Of a stretch of 64,000 nucleotides of DNA, positions 57,317-64,000 are shown piece by piece. The position numbers and the translations under genes are program-made. The first letter of the stretch is position 1. Every line of letters starts with the position of its first letter. The notes beneath the pieces were generated by a model, which was given only the letters and a program-made list of their open reading frames with translations, was not told where the DNA came from and ran no database searches. The DNA comes from JAEUMD01 sp044222395. GTDB taxonomy: Bacteria > Pseudomonadota > Alphaproteobacteria > Rhizobiales > Hyphomicrobiaceae. Location of the stretch: NCBI GenBank assembly GCA_044222395.1, contig JBGANK010000014.1, positions 8,616-72,615 on the forward strand, in the 5' to 3' direction.

Positions 57317-58180
57317 TTACTCCGCGGCCGCCGACGGCTTGCCAGAAGATTCGCCCGCTTCCAGATCCTTCAGCGACTGCAGGCTCGGCATCGACACCGT
57401 GTTATATCCGCAATCGACGAAATGCACCTCGCCCGTCACCGCACCCGACAAGGGCGACAGCAGATAGAGCGCCGAGCCGCCCACTTCGTCGAGCGTCGGC
57501 GTGCGCTTCAAGGGCGCGTGCTCCTTCTGGAAGTTGAAGATGACTCGCGCATCGGACACGCCGGCGCCGGAAAGCGTGCGCATCGGCCCTGCCGACAATG
57601 CGTTGACGCGAATGCCCTGCGGCCCGAGATCAGCAGCCAGATAGCGCACGGAAGCTTCGAGCGCGGCCTTGGCGACACCCATCACGTTGTAGGATGGTAC
57701 CGACCGCGTCGAGCCGCCGTAGGAAAGCGTGATCATCGAGCCGCCATTGGTCATCAGCGCCGCCGCGCGCTTGGCAACCTCGGTGAACGAGAAGCACGAG
57801 ATCACCATGGTGTTGGTGAAGTTGTCGCGCGTGGTGTCGACATAGCGGCCGACCAGCTCGCGCGGGTCGGAGTAGGCCAGCGCATGGACGACGAAATCGA
57901 GCCCGCCCCACTCCTTCTTGATCCGCTCGAAGACGTTGTCGAGGCTGGCCGTGTCGAGCACGTTGCAGGGCTCCACGAAGTCCGAGCCGACCGATTTCGC
58001 CAATGGCAGCGCCCGGCGGCCGAACGCCTCGTCCTGGTAGGTGAACGCCAGCTTGGCGCCATGGCCGGCGACCGCGCGGGCGATGCCCCAGGCGATCGAT
58101 CGCTCGTTGGCGACACCCATGATGAGGCCGCGCTTGCCCGCCATCAGCGGTCCCGGGTTTGAAAAATCGATCTCGGACAT
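57317..58180 (-). CDS. fabI: Enoyl-[acyl-carrier-protein] reductase (NADH) FabI
   Basis: A 287-residue short-chain dehydrogenase that completes each fatty-acid elongation cycle. The NAD site is GLIMGVANERSIAWGIARA (about 18-36), typical of FabI. The active-site pair is Tyr164 and Lys171 in YNVMGVAKAAL, with an additional Tyr154. This matches E. coli Tyr146/Tyr156/Lys163 spacing. It is the target of triclosan in other bacteria. The C-terminal tail carries an extra Ser/Gly/Glu-rich segment (about 270-287). ATG 58180 was chosen. It lies third in the leftward fabA-fabB-fabI row, a conserved rhizobial set. Confidence 0.95.
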   Translation of the reverse strand: MSEIDFSNPGPLMAGKRGLIMGVANERSIAWGIARAVAGHGAKLAFTYQDEAFGRRALPLAKSVGSDFVEPCNVLDTASLDNVFERIKKEWGGLDFVVHALAYSDPRELVGRYVDTTRDNFTNTMVISCFSFTEVAKRAAALMTNGGSMITLSYGGSTRSVPSYNVMGVAKAALEASVRYLAADLGPQGIRVNALSAGPMRTLSGAGVSDARVIFNFQKEHAPLKRTPTLDEVGGSALYLLSPLSGAVTGEVHFVDCGYNTVSMPSLQSLKDLEAGESSGKPSAAAE

Positions 58181-58314
58181 CTGAGCCCTCGCTCCCGCGC
58201 CTTCAGGGCGCGCGTTTGTCTCGTACCAGCAGTTGCTGTTCCGGTAGAACTTCATGTCGTGACATCCTGAGGGAGCCGAAATGACTCTCAATACTGCCGC
58301 GACATGACAACCAA

Positions 58315-59544
58315 TTAACCATCATAGCGGCGGAGCACGAGAGTTGCATTTGTTCCGCCAAACCCGAAGCTGTTCGACATGACACAGTTAAGCGAGGCAT
58401 TGTCGATGCGCTGGCGCGCGATCGGCATGTCCTCGAACGCGGGATCGATCTCGTCGATGTTGGCGCTCTCGCAGATGAAATCGTTGTTCATCATCAGCAG
58501 CGAGAAGATCGCTTCCTGAACGCCGATCGCGCCCAGCGAATGTCCGGTCAGCGACTTGGTTGCAGAAATTCTCGGCACGTTCTTTCCGAACACCTCGCGG
58601 ATCGCCTCGACTTCCTTCTGGTCGCCGACCGGAGTCGCCGTCGCGTGCGGGTTGATGTAGTCGATCTTGCCGACGTCCTTGCCATTGAGCCCTTGCATCG
58701 CAAGCTGCATGCAGCGCACCGCACCTTCGCCCGAAGGCGCCACCATGTCGAAGCCGTCCGAGGTCGCGCCGTAGCCGACCACCTCGCCATAGATCTTGGC
58801 GCCGCGTGCTTTCGCGCGCTCGAGTTCTTCCAGCACCAGCACGCCAGCGCCACCGGCGATCACGAAGCCGTCACGGTTCTTGTCGAAGGCGCGGCTCGCC
58901 TTGGCCGGTGTGTCGTTGTAGTGCGAGGACATCGCGCCCATCGAGTCGAACAGCACCGACAGCGTCCAGTCGAGCTCCTCGCAGCCGCCCGCGAAGATGA
59001 CGTCCTGCTTGCCCCATTGGATCAGCTCTGCGGCATTTCCGATGCAATGTGCCGATGTCGAGCACGCCGAAGAGATCGAATAGTTGGTGCCCTTGATGCG
59101 GAAGCTCGTGGCCAGCGCCGCGCTTGGGCCCGAACACATCGCCTTGGGCACCTCGAACGGCCCGACCTTCTTGGGGTCCTTTTGCCGCGCGGTATCAGCC
59201 GCCCACACGATCGCCCGCGTCGATGGTCCACCGGAGCCGACGATGATGCCGGTGCGCTCGTTGACGACATCCTTTTCCTCAAGGCCGGAATCGCGGATCG
59301 CCTGATCCATGGCGAGGTAGTTCCAGCCGACGCCCTCTTCCATGAAGCGCTTCGGCTTGCGCGGCACCTGTGCGGCCCAGTCGATCTGCGGTGCGCCGTG
59401 AACATGGCAGCGAAACCCCATTTCGGCATACTTGTCCGCCTTGACGATGCCCGACTTCGCCTCCCTGAGCGAGGCGATCACTTCCTGGCTCGAGTTGCCG
59501 ATCGAGGAAACGATCCCCATGCCGGTGACGACAACGCGTCTCAT
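58315..59544 (-). CDS. fabB: Beta-ketoacyl-ACP synthase I FabB
   Basis: A 409-residue condensing enzyme. The Cys-His-His triad is Cys161 (SSACSTSAHC), His300 (NPHATATPVGD) and His335 (GHSLGAIGV). The start MRRVVVTGMGIVSSIG is typical. FabB elongates unsaturated acyl-ACP, so with FabA it sets the content of unsaturated fatty acids in membranes. AGAGGGG lies nine bases before ATG 59544. Located between fabA and fabI on the same strand, with 107 bases to fabA and 134 bases to fabI. Confidence 0.96.
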   Translation of the reverse strand: MRRVVVTGMGIVSSIGNSSQEVIASLREAKSGIVKADKYAEMGFRCHVHGAPQIDWAAQVPRKPKRFMEEGVGWNYLAMDQAIRDSGLEEKDVVNERTGIIVGSGGPSTRAIVWAADTARQKDPKKVGPFEVPKAMCSGPSAALATSFRIKGTNYSISSACSTSAHCIGNAAELIQWGKQDVIFAGGCEELDWTLSVLFDSMGAMSSHYNDTPAKASRAFDKNRDGFVIAGGAGVLVLEELERAKARGAKIYGEVVGYGATSDGFDMVAPSGEGAVRCMQLAMQGLNGKDVGKIDYINPHATATPVGDQKEVEAIREVFGKNVPRISATKSLTGHSLGAIGVQEAIFSLLMMNNDFICESANIDEIDPAFEDMPIARQRIDNASLNCVMSNSFGFGGTNATLVLRRYDG

Positions 59545-59650
59545 GTCTGAAAACCCCTCTTGTCCGCATTTATTGCTGTCGCCGCACGACGGCACATCGT
59601 ATGAGCATTGCCCTTCGAGAAGAGGTTATAGGCGTTGCGCTGGTCGCCCG

Positions 59651-60211
59651 CTATGCCTGAGCCGCGTCGGTCGGCCGATCTGACACCTTGGCGCCTTCCG
59701 CTTCGAACAGCCCGACGCGCATGTCGGTTGCCGTATAGATCGGCTCGCCGTCCGCGATCAGCGTGCCGTCGGCGATGGCCAGCTTGAGCTTGCGCAGGAT
59801 GACTCGCTTGAGGTCGACCACGTATTCCACCTTCTTGGTCGACTTGAGGACCATGTTGGTGAATTTGACCTCGCCGACGCCCAACGCGCGGCCCCTCCCG
59901 GGTGCGCCGAGCCACCCCAGATAAAACCCGGTGAGCTGCCAAAGCGCGTCCAGTCCAAGGCAGCCAGGCATCACCGGATCGCCCTCGAAATGGCAGTTGA
60001 AGAACCAGTCGAGCCTCTCGTTGCCGGCAACCTTCAGCTCAGCGATGATCTGACCCTTGCCATGCGCGCCGCCTTCCTCCGAAACGTGGGAAATGCGGTC
60101 GAACATGAGCATCGGCGGCAGCGGCAGCTGGGCGTTGCCAGGGCCGAACATGCGGCCGTGACCGCACTCGAGCAGATCTTCGAATTCGAAGCTTGAACGG
60201 CGTGCGGTCAT
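59651..60211 (-). CDS. fabA: 3-hydroxydecanoyl-ACP dehydratase/isomerase FabA
   Basis: A 186-residue hot-dog-fold enzyme that dehydrates 3-hydroxydecanoyl-ACP and isomerises the product to the cis-3 form, starting unsaturated fatty-acid synthesis. The active-site residues are His74 in NCHFEGDPVMPG and Asp88 in LGLDALWQLTGFYLGW (E. coli His70, Asp84). Length is slightly longer than E. coli (172). First gene of the leftward fabA-fabB-fabI row, and divergent from irr, the standard rhizobial layout. Confidence 0.97.
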   Translation of the reverse strand: MTARRSSFEFEDLLECGHGRMFGPGNAQLPLPPMLMFDRISHVSEEGGAHGKGQIIAELKVAGNERLDWFFNCHFEGDPVMPGCLGLDALWQLTGFYLGWLGAPGRGRALGVGEVKFTNMVLKSTKKVEYVVDLKRVILRKLKLAIADGTLIADGEPIYTATDMRVGLFEAEGAKVSDRPTDAAQA

Positions 60212-60561
60212 GGGTTGTTCCAGTCCCCCGGTGAACGGCTCTCAGGCAGGCCGGGCCGTCGAGCCCGGCTACGTTTGGGGTTATTCTTCAAAAGCTAAAG
60301 ACGGCCAGCGTCAAGCCGCATCTCGGCAGATGGACCGTTGCCGCGGTGGCTGTCCGTGGATTGCGGCTTTCCGCTGGTCTTCCTATAATCCGCATCATGG
60401 ATTGGTTGCCGCGCCCTCAGCACGCGTTGCCGACAATTCCCTGCCACAGTCCTTGGCCGGATGATTGTCCTGGTGGCAGATGAGGCCGGCACCGGCTGAT
60501 GCCGGGCCGACACCGGAACCGTCAGGCGACATGTTGCAACGCAAAAGGATCATACGTTCAC
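60212..60561. other. Divergent regulatory spacer between fabA and irr
   Basis: This 350-base spacer should carry promoters for both fabA and irr. A seven-pair palindrome GCCGGGC/GCCCGGC lies at 60251-60270, inside the probable fabA leader. On the minus strand a TTGACG about 120 bases before fabA has only a weak -10 partner. I found no clear Irr box here. Other G+C-rich inverted repeats occur near 60484-60525. Confidence 0.4.
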
Positions 60562-61008
60562 ATGAGCAAGCACGACGATTGCCCTGATCTTCCAACGCTC
60601 CCGCATCAGGTGGGCGAGGTTAGGGTCCGCCTGCGCCGAGCTGGCTTGCGCCCGACCCGCCAACGGATCGTCCTGGGTCATCTCCTGTTTGGAACCGGCG
60701 ACCGCCACGTGACCGCCGAAAGGCTCCATGCCGAGGCCCTGGCCGCCGGCGAGCACGTCTCGCTTGCGACCGTCTACAACACGCTGCACCAGTTCAAGCG
60801 TGCCGGTCTGCTGCGTGAGCTGGCGATTGACGGCGCGCGGGCCTACTTCGACACCAACACGTCCAACCATAACCATTTCTTCGTCGAGGACGCCGGCGAG
60901 CTGCTCGATATCGCCAGCAGCGAGATCCGTGTCGACGGTCTGCCGGAACCCCCCGAGGGCATGAAGATTTCGCATATCGACGTGGTTGTCAGGCTTGTTA
61001 AGGCCTGA
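60562..61008 (+). CDS. irr: Iron response regulator Irr (Fur family)
   Basis: A 148-residue Fur-family protein of the Irr branch. The DNA-binding part has RLRRAGLRPTRQRIVLGHLLFGTGDRHVTAERLHAEAL and HVSLATVYNTLHQFKRAGLLREL. The regulatory part has FDTNTSNHNHFFVEDAGELLDIAS. Irr senses haem and acts mainly when iron is low. Two features differ from Bradyrhizobium Irr: the haem motif GCPWH is replaced by DCPDL (Cys7-Pro8), and the HHH stretch is NHNH (His103, His105). The position beside fabA-fabB-fabI is conserved. ATG 60562 follows AAAGG by 13 bases, a somewhat long spacing. Confidence 0.92.
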   Translation: MSKHDDCPDLPTLPHQVGEVRVRLRRAGLRPTRQRIVLGHLLFGTGDRHVTAERLHAEALAAGEHVSLATVYNTLHQFKRAGLLRELAIDGARAYFDTNTSNHNHFFVEDAGELLDIASSEIRVDGLPEPPEGMKISHIDVVVRLVKA

Positions 61009-61062
61009 ATCTATTCATCTGTATTCATCGGTAGAAGCGCGAGCGAGGACCGGAAAGCAGCC

Positions 61063-61677
61063 CTATTTCACCTGCTCGCGCTCGTAGACGCCCCACAGCT
61101 TGGTCTGTTCGATGTAGCCGCGGTATTGGTCCACCGTGACGTAGCACCACTGCCCATCGCAGCTTTGCAGGTCGGCAATCACGCCGGCCTCGATCATGGC
61201 CACGGGTGAAGCTCCCGCACTGCTGCCCGAGCGCATCGGGATTTGCGGACGCGCACTTTCGGACTTTGCTTCCCAAGGCTGCACCAGCGCGGTCCGTCGG
61301 CCCGAAAGCAGCGAGGAAAGGATCCAACCCGTGGTTCCTTCGGCATCACGCACCTTGCGCCAGGACTCGTACTCTTCGACCACCTCGACCGGCAGTCCGG
61401 CACGGCGGTAGACCCACGACGTCGGGTAGTCGGTTCCCGGTCCGCTGCGCAGATTGACGCGGTCGGATTTGAGGCTGACGTAGCGCGGCAGCGGTAGGCC
61501 GCTCTGTCCCTGAGTGGCGGCCGGTTGTGCCTGCGCCAAGGCCCCTGGAGCCCGATCCATCAGCCCCAAGCAGACGATGGCCACGGCAATCAGTCCGCAG
61601 CCAAAGTTCTGCCGCCGCGACAAGCACTGCCGAAGCGCCCCCGACGAAACCCGCGAGGATGCGAGATTTCCCAGCAT
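61063..61677 (-). CDS. Exported SH3-domain protein (COG3807 type)
   Basis: A 204-residue protein with a hydrophobic signal segment (about 27-49, ending AGALAQA) and two bacterial SH3-like regions. The first (about 66-125) has RYVSLKSDRVNLRSGPGTDYPTSWVYRRAGLPVEVVEEYESWRKVRD and a following W-I-L-S-S-L-L-S segment. The second (about 150-196) ends CDGQWCYVTVDQYRGYIEQTKLWGVY. Such proteins bind cell-wall or other ligands in the periplasm. Homologues are sometimes mislabelled aspartyl-tRNA synthetase. Start is uncertain: ATG 61677 has a distant GGGGGA, and ATG 61743 extends the N terminus. It is divergent from the hydroxyacid dehydrogenase gene. Confidence 0.85.
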   Translation of the reverse strand: MLGNLASSRVSSGALRQCLSRRQNFGCGLIAVAIVCLGLMDRAPGALAQAQPAATQGQSGLPLPRYVSLKSDRVNLRSGPGTDYPTSWVYRRAGLPVEVVEEYESWRKVRDAEGTTGWILSSLLSGRRTALVQPWEAKSESARPQIPMRSGSSAGASPVAMIEAGVIADLQSCDGQWCYVTVDQYRGYIEQTKLWGVYEREQVK

Positions 61678-61903
61678 GCTGCTCAAATTTCCCCCGCGTT
61701 GGCACCGCCACTGGCCACGAGCGGCGCAGGATATGCCCTGCAACCGATATTCCGCGATCTAGAGTCTATTCGCCACTTTGTCATCGCCAAGACCATCTGT
61801 TAGACACGTGCGGAACCCGCCCCAGGATCTGCGCCGGCCACTGCCGCAGGCAGCCGGTCCCCAGCCAAGTCCCTGACGACCCACGTCCCGAACGGAAGCC
61901 AAA

Positions 61904-62902
61904 ATGCCTCAGACTCAGAAGAAGCCCGTCGTGATCGTCACGCGCAAGTTGCCGGAGGTCATCGAGACCCGCTTGCGCGAACTGTTCGATGCACGTTTGA
62001 ACGAAAACGACCGTCCCATGACGCAGGCCGAGCTTGTCACGGCGGTAAGGGAGGCCGACGTGCTGGTGCCGACCGTCACCGATCGCATCGACCGCGCCGT
62101 CATCAGCCAGGCCGGACCGAACCTGCGCCTGATCGCCAACTTCGGCACGGGCGTCGATAACATCGACCTCGACACTGCGCGCAACCGCAACATCGTTGTC
62201 ACCAACACGCCGGGCGTTCTGACGGAAGACACTGCCGACATGACGATGGCGCTGATCCTTGCGGTACCCCGCCGTTTGGCCGAGGCGACGAGCTACCTCA
62301 AGGATCCCAAGAATCATTGGGCTGGCTGGTCGCCGACCTGGATGCTGGGTCATCGCATTTTCGGCAAGCGGCTTGGCATCATCGGCATGGGCCGCATCGG
62401 TCAGGCAGTGGCACGCCGCGCTCGGGCATTTGGCCTGCAGATCCACTACCACAATCGTCGTCGCGTCGCCGAGGATATCGAGCGCGATCTGGAGGCGACA
62501 TATTGGGACAGCCTCGACCAGATGCTGACCCGCATGGACATCATCTCTATCAATTGCCCGCACACGCCCGCCACCTATCACCTGCTGTCGGCGCGTCGCT
62601 TGAAGTTGTTGAAGCCGACAGCCTTCATCGTCAACACCGCGCGTGGCGAGGTGATCGACGAGAACGAGCTTGCGCGCATTATCGAGCAGGGAGCGATTGC
62701 CGGTGCAGGTCTCGACGTGTTCGAGCACGAGCCTGCCGTCAATCCGAAGCTGCTGGCTTCCGATCGCGTCGTTGCATTGCCGCACATGGGCTCCGCGACG
62801 CTCGAGGGACGCATCGACATGGGCGAGAAAGTCATCATCAACATCAAGACCTTCTTTGATGGCCACGCCCCGCCCGATCGCGTGCATCCCGCGATGTTTT
62901 GA
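61904..62902 (+). CDS. Glyoxylate/hydroxypyruvate reductase (D-2-hydroxyacid dehydrogenase)
   Basis: A 332-residue NAD(P)H-dependent dehydrogenase of the GyaR/GhrB type. The coenzyme fold carries GIIGMGRIGQAVARRARAFG (about 160-179). The active site has Arg247 (NTARGEVIDENEL), Glu276 (DVFEHEP) and His294 (LPHMGSAT). It reduces glyoxylate or hydroxypyruvate to glycolate or D-glycerate. The next basic residues after the Rossmann fold (YHNRRRVAEDIE) favour NADPH. Its neighbours, an SH3-domain protein and irr, are the typical rhizobial set. Confidence 0.9.
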   Translation: MPQTQKKPVVIVTRKLPEVIETRLRELFDARLNENDRPMTQAELVTAVREADVLVPTVTDRIDRAVISQAGPNLRLIANFGTGVDNIDLDTARNRNIVVTNTPGVLTEDTADMTMALILAVPRRLAEATSYLKDPKNHWAGWSPTWMLGHRIFGKRLGIIGMGRIGQAVARRARAFGLQIHYHNRRRVAEDIERDLEATYWDSLDQMLTRMDIISINCPHTPATYHLLSARRLKLLKPTAFIVNTARGEVIDENELARIIEQGAIAGAGLDVFEHEPAVNPKLLASDRVVALPHMGSATLEGRIDMGEKVIINIKTFFDGHAPPDRVHPAMF

Positions 62903-63319
62903 ATCTGCTCCACCTGCATTCCGATCAAACAAGGACCACTCTCTGGCGCTTGGTCGCAGCCAAGGCGCGTCGAGGCGTGCCGATTGCGTGTGTTGGTCTA
63001 CGCTGCTGCAGCCTCGCGTTGTGCGGCGTTGCCGATGCGCTGCACCCTGTGTTGCCCGGTTGCGTTTAATCTTTCGGGGAGTATTAAAAAAACTCCATAA
63101 CCATCAGATTTAGCAAAAGAATTGCCCAATTCTGGACACGGTTGCGCCCCGTCGTTGCCATGTCCGTGTCGTTGTCTGTCCAAGGCGGTCACGCAACGTG
63201 ATCAATTTGGGGGAGGTGCTTCGTAATCCTGCGTCAGGTTCGTCGGGGGCCGGAAGGGGACCGCACATTGGTCCTGCAGAGCCGGATGGCGGATCGGGCG
63301 TACTCAAGGAGCACCAACA
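62903..63319. other. Gene-free stretch before the outer-membrane protein gene
   Basis: A 417-base spacer. Bases 63060-63125 are strikingly AT-rich and include GGAGT/ACTCC around an A-rich loop (about 63080-63097). An inverted pair GACACGG (63135-63141) and CCGTGTC (63164-63170) follows. This may be the promoter and untranslated leader of the downstream porin gene. I see no gene or RNA I can name. Confidence 0.4.
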
Positions 63320-64000
63320 ATGAGACTATCCAATCGCTTCCACGGCGTGCTTTCTGCGTTGTCGCTCGTCACCTTCGCATGCTTCTCAGTGACGGCAGCA
63401 AGCGCTGCCGACCTTGGTGGCAAAGGGAGGAAGGCGCCACCGGCAGAACCCATCTATGATTCCGCACCACCGATTTGGCAGGGCCTCTATTGGGGCGGCA
63501 GCATCGGTTATGGCTGGGGTGAATCAGAGCACTTTTATGATCGCGCCGGTGATCACGGCACAGCTTCCACGTCGCCCTCTGGCGCACTGGGGGCCTTGAC
63601 TCTCGGCTACAACCATTATCTCTCGCCGCGCTTTCTCGTCGGTGTCGAGGGCGATCTCGGCATCATGGACGTGAGTGCGAACGACAAGATCGTCTTCGAC
63701 GGCCACAACTACAAGACGTCATTCGGGCCCTGGTGGGGCACGCTGCGTGGCCGCGTTGGCTGGACCTACGACCGCGCGCTGCTCTACGCCACCGCTGGTT
63801 GGGCGTTCATGGATGTCGACGAAGTCGTCGTCGGCAACACGCCAGGTGAAACAGCCCACAACAAGGATTGGCGCTCTGGCTGGGTGCTGGGCGCAGGTGT
63901 TGAATATGCGCTGATGCCGGGCGTCACCGGCAAGTTCGAGTACCTGCACATGGACTTCGGCCAGTACGAAGGCTACTCGACCAACAACGAGTACTATACC
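63320..64000 (+). CDS. Outer-membrane beta-barrel protein, Omp25/Opa-like (truncated at window end)
   Basis: A frame of 227 codons from ATG 63320 runs to the window edge without a stop. AAGGAG is eight bases upstream. The first 30 residues form a signal peptide ending ASAADL. The rest is a repeated pattern of aromatic and glycine residues typical of an eight-strand barrel: WQGLYWGGSIGYGWGES (about 52-68), LGALTLGYNHYLSPRFLVGVEGDLG, GTLRGRVGWTYDRALLYATAGWAF and GWVLGAGVEYALMPGVTGKFEYLHMDFG. This resembles Omp25/Omp31/RopB proteins of rhizobia. The terminal strand lies outside the window. Role: structural or porin-like envelope protein; specificity unknown. Confidence 0.88.
   Translation, partial: MRLSNRFHGVLSALSLVTFACFSVTAASAADLGGKGRKAPPAEPIYDSAPPIWQGLYWGGSIGYGWGESEHFYDRAGDHGTASTSPSGALGALTLGYNHYLSPRFLVGVEGDLGIMDVSANDKIVFDGHNYKTSFGPWWGTLRGRVGWTYDRALLYATAGWAFMDVDEVVVGNTPGETAHNKDWRSGWVLGAGVEYALMPGVTGKFEYLHMDFGQYEGYSTNNEYYT

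Noticed and set aside
60281..60300. Irr box in the fabA-irr spacer
   Set aside because: The minus strand reads TTTAGCTTTTGAAGAATAA, which shares only one half-site with the Irr palindrome.

Overview
The window is about 64 kb of GC-rich chromosome from an alphaproteobacterium, most likely a member of the Rhizobiales (Hyphomicrobiales). Three things point there. An Irr-type Fur protein is divergent from fabA-fabB-fabI. The gene order olsB - maeB - mutS - glnD - murJ - trpS - uspA - nfuA - tsaB - rimI - olsA/plsC - miaB - phoH - ybeY - corC - lnt - xre - metK - trmB - rimP - nusA - ylxR - infB - rbfA - truB - rpsO - pnp matches, from memory, the backbone seen in Sinorhizobium and Brucella. An Omp25/Opa-like barrel protein and a COG3807 SH3 protein beside a D-2-hydroxyacid dehydrogenase also fit. 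No phage, insertion sequence, plasmid module or CRISPR array is visible. This is ordinary core chromosome and I find no new multi-gene system.

Layout. 1-11.7 kb: the 3' half of a large NAD-glutamate dehydrogenase; a leftward lemA and two TPM-domain genes (membrane/envelope module); an orphan ParA-like ATPase; tRNA-Gly(GCC); a YbaK-type tRNA editing protein; a thioredoxin-TPR (CnoX/YbbN-like) protein; a LonB substrate-binding-domain protein; a Trm112-like protein; and a membrane hybrid histidine kinase. 12-33 kb: ornithine-lipid gene olsB, malic enzyme maeB (leftward), a duplicated palindromic element, mutS, glnD, a FemAB-like transferase divergent from an FAD oxidoreductase, murJ, trpS, a UspA protein, nfuA with a candidate Irr operator, a RutE-like nitroreductase, tsaB-rimI-plsC and miaB. 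33-40.7 kb: phoH-ybeY-corC-lnt, an XRE regulator, metK with a structured leader, and trmB. 40.8-52 kb: the transcription/translation cluster rimP-nusA-ylxR-infB, two small genes, rbfA, truB, rpsO and pnp, separated by clear intrinsic terminators. 52-64 kb: a DsrC/TusE-like protein, pirin, a leftward copper P-type ATPase, murI, the unsaturated fatty acid genes fabI/fabB/fabA (leftward), irr, the SH3 protein, a glyoxylate/hydroxypyruvate reductase and a truncated outer-membrane protein.

How the genes work together. The central block joins nitrogen signalling (glnD, NAD-GDH), DNA repair, membrane lipid synthesis (olsB with an olsA/plsC acyltransferase, and fabA/fabB/fabI), envelope maturation (murJ, murI, lnt), tRNA modification and decoding (tsaB, miaB, trmB, truB, trpS) and ribosome assembly or RNA decay (rimP, rbfA, ybeY, pnp). 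Irr and the candidate Irr box before nfuA suggest iron control of Fe-S assembly.

The items most worth a second look are non-coding. They are the inverted arrays of a 7-bp repeat between rbfA and truB, the possible pseudoknot leader of metK, the Irr-box-like palindrome before nfuA, and the exact 49-bp duplicated palindrome upstream of mutS.
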